Positions 39,481 through 48,557 of a DNA stretch of 64,000 nt are shown here, piece by piece (the stretch's first letter is position 1; each line of letters opens with the position of its first letter). The notes under the pieces were generated by a model. That model did not search any database and was not told the DNA's origin. It saw only the letters and a list, made by a program, of their open reading frames with translations. Made by a program: the position numbers and the translations under genes. The stretch comes from Streptomyces sp. NBC_01142. GTDB taxonomy: Bacteria; Actinomycetota; Actinomycetes; Streptomycetales; Streptomycetaceae. The DNA is taken from positions 124,001 through 188,000 of the forward strand of contig NZ_JAPEOR010000001.1 of assembly GCF_026341125.1 (NCBI RefSeq), read 5' to 3'.

Positions 39481-39552
39481 ACTTACTTGACGCCCGGCTA
39501 GTGACGGGTCTACCTTCCCCAGTGTAGTCAACTAGCCGGGCGGCAAGTAAGT
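39481..39552. promoter_or_regulatory. Paired TetR-type operators between tetR and MFS genes
   Basis: A 22-bp sequence at 39481-39502 recurs inverted at 39531-39552 with one mismatch. Each arm itself contains an imperfect palindrome, best in ACTAGCCG-GG-CGGCAAGT (39531-39548, one mismatched pair) and weaker at 39485-39502. So two operators lie head to head, one near each start codon. Confidence 0.75.
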
Positions 39553-39570
39553 GCCAGGGGAGCGGGAACA

Positions 39571-41151
39571 GTGGCCGATATAGCGAAGTACGAGAATCAG
39601 CCGGCAACAGCCGGGGCGGATGGGCAGCCGAAGGCGCGCAGCGTCCGGGTCGTGATCCTCGCCCTCATGATCGCGATGCTGCTGGCCATGCTCGACAACA
39701 TGATCGTCGGCACCGCGATGCCGACCATCGTCGGCGAGCTCGGCGGCCTCGAGCATCTGTCCTGGGTCGTCACGTCGTACACCCTGGCCACCGCGGCCTC
39801 CACCCCGATCTGGGGGAAGCTCGGCGACCTGTACGGCCGGAAGAGCACCTTCCTCATCTCCATCGTGATCTTCCTGATCGGCTCGGTGCTGAGCGGCATG
39901 GCCCAGGACATGGGGCAGCTGATCGGCTTCCGCGCCGTACAGGGACTGGGCGCGGGCGGCCTGATGGTCGGCGTGATGGCGATCATCGGCGATCTCGTTC
40001 CGCCACGGGAACGCGGCAAGTACCAGGGCATGATGGCCGGGGTCATGGCCATCGCCATGATCGGCGGGCCGCTGGTCGGCGGGACCATCACCGACCACCT
40101 GGGCTGGCGCTGGAGCTTCTACATCAACCTGCCGCTGGGCGCCGTCGCGCTCGCGATGGTCACCGCCGTGCTCCACCTGCCCAGGAAGGAACGGACAAAG
40201 GCGCGTATCGACTATCTCGGCGCCGCGCTGCTGACCGTGGGCATCACCGCGATCGTGCTGGTCACCACCTGGGGCGGTACGGAGTACGCCTGGGACTCCG
40301 CCGTGATCATGGAACTGGCCGCCATCGGCGTGGCCTCGCTCGTCGGCTTCTTCTTCGTCGAGGCGAGGGCGGCCGAGCCGGTCGTGCCGCTGCACATCTT
40401 CCGCAGCCGCAACTTCACGCTGATGTCGGTGATCGGCTTCCTGACCGGTTTCGTGATGTTCGGCGCGGTGCTGTTCCTGCCGCTGTTCCAGCAGTCCGTG
40501 CAGGGCGCATCGGCGACCAACTCGGGGCTGCTCCTGCTGCCGATGCTGCTCTCGATGCTCGTCGTCTCGATGTTCGCCGGGCGGGTCACCACCAGCACCG
40601 GCAAGTACCGGATCTTTCCGATCGCCGGCGGCGGACTGATGGTGGCCGGGCTGTTCCTGCTCGCCCAGATGGACACCGGGACGTCACGGCTGACCTCCGG
40701 GATCTACATGGCGGTGCTCGGCGCCGGCATGGGCTTCCTGATGCAGATCACCATGCTGGTCGCGCAGAACAGTGTCGAGCAGAAGGACATGGGCGTCGCC
40801 TCCTCCGCGGCCACCCTCTTCCGTACGCTCGGCAGCTCCTTCGGCGTCGCCCTCATGGGCGCCCTGTTCACCGGCCGGGTCCAGGACGAGATGGCGGCCC
40901 GGGGCGGATCGAAGATCACCGAGGGCTCCGCGCAGCTGGATGCCGCGAGCCTGGCGAAACTGCCGGACTCGGTCCGTGAGGCGTACGAGTTCGCCGTGGC
41001 GTCCGGGACGCATGCGGCGTTCCTGCTCGGGGCGATCGTTGCGGTGGTCGGCTTCGTCGCGGCGTTCTTCGTCAAGGAGGTGCCGCTGCGCGGTGCCGGA
41101 CCGGCGCAGGCCGCCGACCGGCCCACGGACAAGGTGCCCGAGACGGTCTGA
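39571..41151 (+). CDS. MDR-type MFS exporter (DHA2/EmrB family, 14 TM)
   Basis: A 526-aa transporter with about 14 hydrophobic segments. Motif A-like GKLGDLYGRKS, motif C-like GPLVGGTITDHLGWRW, and LDNMIVGTAMPTI at TM1 (motif D1) identify the drug:H+ antiporter-2 group. The GTG at 39571 has AGGGGAGCGGGA upstream. The TetR repressor and double operator suggest induction by its own substrate, which cannot be named from sequence. Confidence 0.93.
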   Translation: MADIAKYENQPATAGADGQPKARSVRVVILALMIAMLLAMLDNMIVGTAMPTIVGELGGLEHLSWVVTSYTLATAASTPIWGKLGDLYGRKSTFLISIVIFLIGSVLSGMAQDMGQLIGFRAVQGLGAGGLMVGVMAIIGDLVPPRERGKYQGMMAGVMAIAMIGGPLVGGTITDHLGWRWSFYINLPLGAVALAMVTAVLHLPRKERTKARIDYLGAALLTVGITAIVLVTTWGGTEYAWDSAVIMELAAIGVASLVGFFFVEARAAEPVVPLHIFRSRNFTLMSVIGFLTGFVMFGAVLFLPLFQQSVQGASATNSGLLLLPMLLSMLVVSMFAGRVTTSTGKYRIFPIAGGGLMVAGLFLLAQMDTGTSRLTSGIYMAVLGAGMGFLMQITMLVAQNSVEQKDMGVASSAATLFRTLGSSFGVALMGALFTGRVQDEMAARGGSKITEGSAQLDAASLAKLPDSVREAYEFAVASGTHAAFLLGAIVAVVGFVAAFFVKEVPLRGAGPAQAADRPTDKVPETV

Positions 41152-41216
41152 CCACGGCAGAACCCCCGCAGAACCAGAACCCCCCAGAAGCCCGCAGAAC
41201 CAGAACCCCGCAGAAC

Positions 41217-41262
41217 CACGGCCGACGGCCCCCGGTGTGTACACCGGGGGCCGTCGGCCGTG
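41217..41262. terminator. 22-bp perfect palindromic bidirectional terminator
   Basis: Arms 41217-41238 and 41241-41262 are perfectly complementary over 22 bp with only GT between. It lies between the convergent MFS and cseC genes and can end both transcripts. Just before it (41160-41216) is a simple repeat of GCAGAACC-type units. Confidence 0.9.
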
Positions 41263-41389
41263 TTGCGTGCCGGCACCGCGTGCGTGCAGAGCACCACTGC
41301 GTTGCCGGCCTGCCTGGCTCGTCCGGGACAGCCGCGCCTCGCCGAGGACGCCATGGACCGCGAGCCCGGCAAGAACGGAAACAATCCCC

Positions 41390-42708
41390 CTAGTGCGGGG
41401 GCGGCATCATCGGGAAGCTGCCGGTGTTCGTCGGCGCGTGCTCGGGGAGCCAGAGCACCGCGACCGCACCACCCGACATCCCCAGCGGCACCGACATGCC
41501 CTCCGGCGCCGCATTGCGGAAGGTCAGCCGCGCGCCGAGGACCCGTGCCTGGCCGGCCGCGATGGTCAGACCCAGGCCGTGGCCCGTCCCCGCGCGGTCG
41601 CTGGCCCCTGTGCGGAACCGGCTCGGCCCCTCGCGCAGCAGCTCCTCGGGGAAGCCGGGACCGTGGTCGCGCACCCGCACCACCCGGCCCTCGACCGTGA
41701 CCTCGACCGGCGGCTTGCCGTACTTGGCGGCGTTGGCCAGCAGATTGAACAGGATGCGTTCGAGCCGCCGCGGATCCGTTCTGACCCATGACTCGTGCAC
41801 GACCCGGACCACCACATCGGAGTTGAGCAGTGCGATCCGGCGGCTGACGAACTCCCCGAGCGCGATCTCCTGGAGCTCGGCCCGCTCCGACGCGCTGTCG
41901 AGCCTGGCCACTTCCAGTACGTCCTCGACCAGCGTCCGCATGGCCTGCGCCCGGTCCCGTACGAGCTCGCTGGGGCGGCCGGGCGGCAGCAGCTCGGCCG
42001 CGGTGAGCAGCCCGGTCACCGGAGTCCGCAGCTCGTGCGCGATGTCCGCGGTGACCCGGCGTTCCGCCTCGATGCGCTCGTGCAGTGCGTCGGTCAGGGC
42101 GTCGACGGCGCGGGCCAGATCGTCGGTCTCGTCACGTACGACACCGCCGATCGCGTCCCGTACGCGTACCTCCGTGTTGCCCTGCGCAACATGGCCGGCC
42201 GCCGAGGCGGCCTTGCGCAGCCGGCGCGAGAGCTGCCCGCCGATGAGCACACCGAGCGCGCACCCGCCGAACACCACCGAGACCGAGCCGATGATCAGCG
42301 CCCGGTCGAGGTCCTTCATGACGGTGGCGCTGCGGCCGGTGAACTCGGTGTGCAGGGAGAGGACATCGCCGTTGCCGAGCGGCGCGGCCGCCCAGATGTC
42401 GGGCGCGCCCCCGTGCCTGTCGTCCACATAGGTGCCGCGCCGCTTCTCCCGCATCAGCTTCTGGAGGTCCCTGGGCAGCGCGGGGTCGTTGACCTTGGTG
42501 CTGAAACGAGGGTCGCGGTTCTTGGAGGTCTCGTACCAGCGCTGTGCGAGCAGCACCCGGTCCATCTGCACATCGCGGGCGTTGTCCAGCATCGAGACGC
42601 GGGCGGCGTTGTGGACAACCAGGCTCAGCGCCATGGCGATCAGCGCGCCGACGGCTGCGATCGCGATGCTGATCTTCCAGCGGACTCCGGTGCGCAGTGC
42701 GAGTCTCT

Positions 42709-42712
<4 letters not shown>
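41390..42712 (-). CDS. cseC: envelope-stress sensor kinase CseC
   Basis: A 440-aa membrane kinase: TM1 (about 12-33), extracytoplasmic sensor (35-135), TM2 (about 137-160), HAMP, HisKA with DIAHELRTPVTG, and ATPase with N-box LFNLLANAAKYG, DHGPGF and GTGHGLGL. Order and sequence match CseC, which senses cell-wall damage and phosphorylates CseB. The gene overlaps cseB by 4 nt. The tail after the G-boxes is short and Pro/Met-rich. Confidence 0.94.
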
Positions 42713-43410
<698 letters not shown>

Positions 43411-43420
43411 CCGGCTGCTC

Positions 43421-44092
43421 TCAGTTCTCGGTCGTGGTGGGCGGTTCCGGGGCGACTGCCTCGCCCTCGCCGACCGCTCTGCTGAATTCGTTGCGTACCC
43501 AGTACTGCTGGGCGAACTTCCCGCCCGACCAGCGGTATGTGGTCACTTCCTCGCCGGACGGCTCGGCGATCGAGTTGCCCTTGGCGAACACCTGCTTGGT
43601 CACCACCAAGTCGCCCCGGTCGATGGCGGAGTACACCGTCGGCTCCTCGGCCGCGAACACATTCTCGTACTTCTTGTCGATCTCCCGGTACACGTACGTG
43701 CCCATGCCGACCGCGTCGCCGCACGTCATCACGTTGAGAACGACGTCGGGCGAGGCGCCGCCGGTGAGGTTTCCGTACGACGTGTCCACGGGGTACGCAT
43801 CGCGGCCGCACGGCTTCAGATCGGCCTTCACCCGGTCGCTGACCTTCGGGTCGTTCATGAGCAGCTTCATCGCGTCGACCGGGACGGCGTACTTCCCCGT
43901 GCCGCGGGAGGGCGGCACGGCCGACGGGGTGGCCTTGACCGCGGAGTCGGCACGAGCCGCGCCCTCGTCCTGCGCGCCCGCGCCACCGGTGGAGCAGCCG
44001 ACGGCGAACAGGCCGACGGCGGCGAGCCCGGCCAGTGCCGTGCCGCTCACCGCCAGCGACTTCGTGCTGCCTCTGCCTGCTAGGCCGCGCAC
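43421..44092 (-). CDS. cseA: lipoprotein CseA, modulator of the SigE system
   Basis: A 223-aa lipoprotein. The signal peptide ends at a lipobox (FAVGCS, Cys33). The mature part includes the paired Cys in LKPCGRDAYPVD and NVMTCGDAVG. CseA acts at the outer face of the membrane and lowers SigE activity in S. coelicolor. GTG at 44092 lies inside the end of sigE (13-bp overlap), which indicates coupling. Confidence 0.93.
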   Translation of the reverse strand: MRGLAGRGSTKSLAVSGTALAGLAAVGLFAVGCSTGGAGAQDEGAARADSAVKATPSAVPPSRGTGKYAVPVDAMKLLMNDPKVSDRVKADLKPCGRDAYPVDTSYGNLTGGASPDVVLNVMTCGDAVGMGTYVYREIDKKYENVFAAEEPTVYSAIDRGDLVVTKQVFAKGNSIAEPSGEEVTTYRWSGGKFAQQYWVRNEFSRAVGEGEAVAPEPPTTTEN

Positions 44093-44652
44093 CGCTCCCG
44101 CCCCCGTTCGTCCCGCTCACGCTCACGTCGTACGTCGGCACGCTCCAAGGCGCGGGCGTCCAGATCCCGGCTCTCCAGCTCCTGGCGGAGCCGGGCGAGC
44201 GCCCGGTGCAGCGTGCTCTTCACCGTACCGGCCGACATACCGAGCGCGGCGGCGGTCTCCTCAGTGCTCATCTGCTCCCAGTGTCGCAGCACGACGACGC
44301 TGCGCTGCTTGGGTGCCAGCACCTTGAGGACATCCATCAGCAGGGCGCGGTCCGCACGCTGCTCGGCGCCGTCCTCGACACTCGCGTCGGGCAGCTGCTC
44401 GGTGGGGACCTCGTCGAGCTTGCGGGCGCGCCACCACTCGGTACGCGTATTGATCATCACGCGGCGGAGGTACGCGTCGGCGAGCGACTTGTCCGCTATT
44501 CCGTCCCAGCGGCCGTACGTCCGGACCAGAGCGGTCTGCAGTAGATCCTGCGCGTCGATCGGGTCGGGGACGAGACGCCGGGCGCTCCGCAGCAGAGCCT
44601 CCTGCCGAGTGCGTACGTACTCTTCGAATTCGAGCACCTCGCCGTGCGCCAT
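44080..44652 (-). CDS. sigE: ECF sigma factor SigE (cell-envelope stress)
   Basis: A 190-aa ECF sigma factor nearly identical over regions 2 and 4 to S. coelicolor SigE. Region 2 shows LLQTALVRTYGRWDGIADKSLADAYLRRVMINTRTEWWR; region 4 shows LPDASVEDG then LAPKQRSVVVLRHWEQMSTEETAAALGMSAGTVKSTLHRALARLR. GGAGG lies 8 nt before ATG 44652. There is no anti-sigma gene; activity is set by CseBC control of transcription. The tail after region 4 is Arg/Glu-rich and longer than I recall for S. coelicolor. Confidence 0.97.
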   Translation of the reverse strand: MAHGEVLEFEEYVRTRQEALLRSARRLVPDPIDAQDLLQTALVRTYGRWDGIADKSLADAYLRRVMINTRTEWWRARKLDEVPTEQLPDASVEDGAEQRADRALLMDVLKVLAPKQRSVVVLRHWEQMSTEETAAALGMSAGTVKSTLHRALARLRQELESRDLDARALERADVRRERERDERGRERCAA

Positions 44653-44667
44653 TCCAACCGCCTCCGC

Positions 44668-44727
44668 CCCGTGACAAACACCTTCGTTGCCTTACGAGCC
44701 AAGAAGCTACGGAGGTGTTGTCACGGG
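44668..44727. promoter_or_regulatory. Long dyad in sigE upstream region
   Basis: CCCGTGACAAACACCT (44668-44683) pairs with AGGTGTTGTCACGGG (44713-44727) apart from one bulged base. It starts 15 bp upstream of the sigE start codon and covers the ribosome-site side. It could be a leader hairpin or part of the promoter. Confidence 0.6.
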
Positions 44728-44780
44728 CCTGTGCGGAGCAGCCGTCGGCGGGCGCACAGCCATCCATCGGTTGTGTAACG

Positions 44781-44800
44781 GCGGAGGTTTGCGGAGGTTT
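44781..44800. promoter_or_regulatory. Tandem 10-bp repeat, candidate CseB box
   Basis: GCGGAGGTTT is repeated perfectly head to tail (44781-44790, 44791-44800), between mutY and sigE and about 130-150 bp upstream of the sigE start. OmpR-family regulators bind direct repeats spaced by about one helical turn, so this fits a CseB site. Confidence 0.55.
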
Positions 44801-44811
44801 AAAGGGCCGGT

Positions 44812-45756
44812 TCAGGTGAGAGGGAGGCGGAACTCGCCGTTACCCAGGGGCTCGACGAGGCCGTCGGCGACCAGTCCGTCCAGCGCCCGCGCCCGCTGCA
44901 CCGGCTCGTGCCAGACCGCGTCGAGCGCCGACTGCGGCACCGGAGCGAGAGCCTCCCGCAGTACGGCGAGGAGTTTGCCGCGCACCTGACGGTCCGTCCC
45001 GGCGTACGTCTGGCCCCGGCGCTGCGGCCCGTCGTAGGCGGGCTTCCCGGCCAGCCGCCAGGCGCAGCGCGCGGAGATCGGGCAGCGCGCGCAGTCCTCG
45101 TTCTTCGCGGTGCACACCAGTGCGCCGAGCTCCATGGAGGCCGCCGCCCAGCGGGCCGCGGTCGGCTCGTCCTCGGGAAGCAGCGCGCGGGCGAGCTTGC
45201 GTTCGGCGGCGGTCGTCGCGTTCGGCGGGTACTGGATGCCGGTCGCCGCGCGGGCGAAGACCCGGCGGACATTGGTGTCGAGGACCGCATGCCGCTGCCC
45301 GTACGCGAAGGAGGCCACCGCCGCCGCCGTGTACTCGCCGATGCCGGGCAGCGAGAGCAACTGCCCATGGTTGCTCGGTACGTCGCCGCCGTGCCGCTCC
45401 GTTATCGCCTGGGCAGCCCCGTGCAGCCGCAGCGCGCGTCGCGGATAGCCCAGCCGGCCCCAGGCGCGGACCGCCTCGCCGGGGGCCTCGGCCGCGAGAT
45501 CGGCCGGGCGCGGCCAGCGGGCCAGCCACTGCTCGTACACCGGCAGCACGCGGCTGACCGGGGTCTGCTGCAGCATGAACTCGCTGACCATCACCCCCCA
45601 GGCGCCGGCCTCGGGACGACGCCAGGGCAGATCGCGGGCGTGCTGGTCGAACCATGCGATGACGGGTGTGTGGAGGGACGCCGGATCGGCGGGTACGGCC
45701 ACCGGGTCGGACGTCGCGGTGATCTCAGCGGTGGTCTCAGTCATGTTGTCAGTCAT
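44812..45756 (-). CDS. mutY: A/G-specific adenine glycosylase MutY
   Basis: MutY removes adenine mispaired with 8-oxoguanine. The 314-aa protein shows the EFMLQQTPVSRV loop, the helix-hairpin-helix LLSLPGIGEYTAAAVASFAYGQ, catalytic Asp in VLDTNVRR, and the [4Fe-4S] ligands C-x6-C-x2-C-x5-C (CTAKNEDCARCPISARC). The C-terminal recognition domain is short. ATG at 45756 is used; the upstream extension is not protein-like. Confidence 0.95.
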   Translation of the reverse strand: MTDNMTETTAEITATSDPVAVPADPASLHTPVIAWFDQHARDLPWRRPEAGAWGVMVSEFMLQQTPVSRVLPVYEQWLARWPRPADLAAEAPGEAVRAWGRLGYPRRALRLHGAAQAITERHGGDVPSNHGQLLSLPGIGEYTAAAVASFAYGQRHAVLDTNVRRVFARAATGIQYPPNATTAAERKLARALLPEDEPTAARWAAASMELGALVCTAKNEDCARCPISARCAWRLAGKPAYDGPQRRGQTYAGTDRQVRGKLLAVLREALAPVPQSALDAVWHEPVQRARALDGLVADGLVEPLGNGEFRLPLT

Positions 45757-45838
45757 GGCCCTCCGATCCTGACATGTCCGGGCGGGCGGACGGCGCACCC
45801 CGGCCCGCAAGGCCCTGCCCGACGTGTCAGCCGCAGGC

Positions 45839-46450
45839 TCAGCCGCGGCCCTGCCCCGCGAACCAGACCACCAGGCCCGTACGGCTCGTACGCATCGTGG
45901 CGACGAGCGCCCGCGCCGGGCGGACCAGCGCCATGACGAAGAGGACGGTGACCGTGGCGCCCAGCACCAGCCCCGCCATCACGTCGTGCGGGTAGTGGAC
46001 CCCGACGAAGACCCGGGAGAAGGCCATCAGCACCGCCAGCGGCACGGTCAGCAGTGCGACGCGCGGCCAGGCCAGGGCAAGCGCGACCGCCGCCGCTCCG
46101 GCGATCGCCGAGTGGTTGCTGGGGAAGGACCAGTCGCCGGTCGGCGGGCAGGGCACCAGCGATGCGGCGGCGCCCGCCACCGAACGGCACGGACGCTCCT
46201 CGTCGACCACCGACTTGAGCAACTCGCTCACGACATAGCCCGCGGCGGTTGCGAGCGGAGCGAGTACGGCGAGGGCTATCGCGCGTGGGTCGCCGCTGCG
46301 GGCCCGCCACCACGCGATGACGAAGAGCGCCGCGAAGAGCAGTAGCCCTGCCTCGGTGAAGAGTTCGGCGAGATGGTGAACCCACGCGGGCGTGGTGTGG
46401 GCGAAGTCGGTGATGTCGCGGTAGAGACCGCGGGTGATGCTGCTGTCCAT
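45839..46450 (-). CDS. PAP2-family membrane phosphatase
   Basis: A 203-aa integral membrane protein with about five TM helices. The three phosphatase motifs are KSVVDEERPC (KxxxxxxRP), PSNHSA (PSGH-like, with Asn in place of Gly), and SRVFVGVHYPHDV (SRxxxxxHxxxD). Such enzymes dephosphorylate undecaprenyl pyrophosphate or phosphatidic acid. It is transcribed toward mutY, 82 bp away, and divergent from a secreted protein gene. Confidence 0.92.
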   Translation of the reverse strand: MDSSITRGLYRDITDFAHTTPAWVHHLAELFTEAGLLLFAALFVIAWWRARSGDPRAIALAVLAPLATAAGYVVSELLKSVVDEERPCRSVAGAAASLVPCPPTGDWSFPSNHSAIAGAAAVALALAWPRVALLTVPLAVLMAFSRVFVGVHYPHDVMAGLVLGATVTVLFVMALVRPARALVATMRTSRTGLVVWFAGQGRG

Positions 46451-46508
46451 GGTCACGGACCGTACCTTTTGCGCGCGGGCGGTCACCCATGGCGATCGAT
46501 CAGAGGTT

Positions 46509-46528
46509 CCCCCGACGAAAGTCGGGGG
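46509..46528. promoter_or_regulatory. GAAA-tetraloop hairpin in divergent region
   Basis: An 8-bp stem CCCCCGAC/GTCGGGGG (46509-46516 with 46521-46528) is closed by a GAAA tetraloop. It lies in the 175-bp gap between the PAP2 and secreted-protein genes. It may be a leader structure for either transcript. Confidence 0.5.
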
Positions 46529-46625
46529 TGCGGGCCGCGCAGTCCGTGATGATGATCGGCAGAACTTGGAAGTCGGGCGGCGGGTGGGACGGGAGTTGCG
46601 CCGGATCTCTCGTAGAGTTTGGGCC

Positions 46626-47432
46626 GTGGGATCTCTGCGCAATCCGATCGGGCCGCTCCCCTCCTCCATCTACTGGCGACGGAGGGCAGTCGCGGCGTCA
46701 TTGGCCGCGCTGCTCGCGCTGTTGGTCGTATGGGCCGTCAGTTCCGGTGACGGGAACGGCAAGGGAGGCAGCGACGACGGCGCCAACGGCTCGACGCCGG
46801 CGCCCTCCATCACCCCCGGCCCTGCGGAGTCGGGGCCCGCGATCAGTGAACAGCCGGGCGGGCGAGACGAGTCGGGCGGATCCGGCGAGAGCGACGGCAG
46901 CGGTGGGACCGGCGGATCCGGCAGTACGAACGCCGGCTCCGGCGGCGAGCCGGGCGAGAACGGCGGCAACGGAGCGGGCGGCGCGTCCGGCGGAGGCGCC
47001 GGCGGCCAGCAGCTCCCGGCCGGCTCCAGCCTCCCCGACTGTGCTCCGACCGCACTGAAGTTGACCCTGCGGAGCCTCAAAGTCTCGTACGAGCAGGGAG
47101 AGAAGCCCACCTTCCAGCTCGTCGTCTCCAACTCGTCGGCGAAGGCCTGCAAGGCGGACTTCGGGCCCAAGGCGGCGGTGCTGACGGTCACCGACGACGA
47201 GGACGAGGGGGTCTGGTCCTCCAAGGACTGCCCGCGCAAGCCGGGAAGCCTGCTGCTGAAGGTCCCGGCGGACACGAGCATCACGCACACCGTGGAGTGG
47301 GACCGCAAGCGGAGCGCGTCGCAGTGCGCCACTCCGCCCGCGGGGGCCGTCGGGCCCGGCACGTACCTGGTGGAGGCCACGTTCCCGGGGGCGAAGGTGC
47401 TTCCGGCCTCGTTCCGCCTCGAGAAGGACTAG
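46626..47432 (+). CDS. secreted or membrane-anchored protein with Gly/Ser-rich linker
   Basis: A 268-aa protein: an N-terminal TM helix (about 22-41), a long Gly/Ser/Glu linker (42-135) and a C-terminal domain (about 140-268) with two Cys pairs (DCAPTALKLTLR, KACKADFGP, SKDCPRK, SASQCATPP). The beta-rich pattern (KVSYEQGEKPTFQLVVSNSSAKAC) suggests an immunoglobulin-like extracytoplasmic domain. GTG at 46626 is chosen by frame; no strong ribosome site is seen, and a TAGAGT -10-like box sits just upstream, consistent with a near-leaderless mRNA. Confidence 0.78.
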   Translation: MGSLRNPIGPLPSSIYWRRRAVAASLAALLALLVVWAVSSGDGNGKGGSDDGANGSTPAPSITPGPAESGPAISEQPGGRDESGGSGESDGSGGTGGSGSTNAGSGGEPGENGGNGAGGASGGGAGGQQLPAGSSLPDCAPTALKLTLRSLKVSYEQGEKPTFQLVVSNSSAKACKADFGPKAAVLTVTDDEDEGVWSSKDCPRKPGSLLLKVPADTSITHTVEWDRKRSASQCATPPAGAVGPGTYLVEATFPGAKVLPASFRLEKD

Positions 47433-47852
47433 CAGCTTCCGTTCGTGCCTGCCCGGTCGGCCGGCCCGGTCAGGAGCGTCTGGCTCGGGAGGTTCTGGAG
47501 GCGGAGCCGGTGGAGGTCGACCACTGGCGTGTCAGCGGAGCTACGGTCACGTCGCCACGTCCGCACTGCAGGCGGACGGCAGAGGCAGCGGACCGGGACG
47601 ACGGGTTGAACGGCTTCCGACGCCGCGTACGGCGCGGGACAGGCGTTTCGGCAGTGATCAGTTTTGCGCACAAGGTTCCGGATCTGCGAACTTCCGTACG
47701 AGGCAACCGGTCTGCGCCGCATCTCTTGGGGGTGACCTCGATCACAAGTGCCAGTCAAGGTGAGGCTCCGGACCGGGATTGTTCACAGATGACAGAACGG
47801 CGGGGGCGAACCAGGCAAAGGCCTTATTCCGCTTACGGCCGGAGAAAGATGT

Positions 47853-47878
47853 AGGCCCCCCGTTGGAGCGGGGGGCCT
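47853..47878. terminator. 10-bp hairpin, terminator-like
   Basis: AGGCCCCCCG (47853-47862) pairs with CGGGGGGCCT (47869-47878) around a 6-nt loop. Which transcript it ends is unclear, as no gene is near on either side. Confidence 0.7.
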
Positions 47879-48438
47879 GCCAAGGTGCACTCAGGCCATG
47901 AGATGACTCCTTGGTACGGGTCGACTTGGAGCCGATCCGCGGTCCCCATGGTGGCGTGCCACGAGGCGCCTGTGGAGCGATTCGGCGGCCTACGTGCATG
48001 TCGTCACGCAAGGCTGAAGAATCGCATCAACCAAACAATACCGCTGAGCTGGCGTTATGCCATCTCTGCGACGGTTCCGCTGGTCAATTCAACCCAGTTG
48101 CCTGTCACTCGATCGCGTCCGTAAAGCATGCCAAAACAGACTTTCAGGGTGAACGATCGGACTCACTCGCCGCTGGGACGCAATACCAGATCTCGGTTCT
48201 TCATGACGTACCCGCCTGTGCGTGTGTCGCCGATCCGGCCGTTGTTCAGGAGGGTCGTGGCGCCCGTGGCTGTGCTCCGTGAGTGTCGCGTCGATACCCC
48301 CGTGGGGCAGACTGGTTACCGCGCGCGTACGCCTTGAGAGACCCCGGTCCCTCATCCGCTACGAGGAGTTGGAGCTCCTCGGCGCTGAGCTGCAGGCCCG
48401 CGCGTACACAACTCAATAAGCACTCAGGCCAGTCACAC

Positions 48439-48542
48439 CCTCGTCCCTCTCGGGGACGAGGCGCTGAAGCGAGGGCGTGCCCCGGCGGGCGCCCTCGCTT
48501 CAGCATCCACACCCAAAGAGGGCGCACGCCAAGGGCGCCCTC
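48439..48542. other. Cluster of three hairpins just upstream of the accessory gene pair
   Basis: Three stems follow one another: 9 bp (48439-48447/48453-48461), 15 bp perfect (48463-48477/48490-48504), and 8 bp (48518-48525/48535-48542). The last two share a GAGGGCG-type arm and could pair alternatively. The next gene starts 16 bp later, so they may be an attenuator or terminators protecting it. Confidence 0.7.
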
Positions 48543-48557
48543 TCCTTAGGAGTTGAG

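Larger units (their letters stand above)
47433..48557. other. 1.1-kb stretch without a convincing gene
   Basis: Composition drops from the window's norm between about 47650 and 48350, third-position bias is weak in every frame, and no frame has a recognisable domain. The stretch holds a terminator-like hairpin (47853-47878) and a hairpin cluster (48439-48542). A short tail ending at 48419 (EELELLGAELQARAYTTQ) looks protein-like and may be a gene remnant. No tRNA was recognised. This looks like decayed accessory DNA. Confidence 0.6.

Noticed and set aside
44653..44811. Search for an anti-sigma factor gene next to sigE
   Set aside because: None is present; SigE of this type is controlled through CseBC and CseA, which are downstream.
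47742..48011. 89-aa minus-strand frame in the gene-poor stretch
   Set aside because: No domain, no ribosome site, weak codon bias; composition differs from the true genes of the window.
48128..48337. 69-aa plus-strand frame
   Set aside because: No ribosome site and no coding bias; not enough to call a gene.
47433..48557. tRNA gene as an integration target near the integrase remnant
   Set aside because: No cloverleaf-like sequence was recognised in 47433-50406; the element may have used the disA 3' end or another site.
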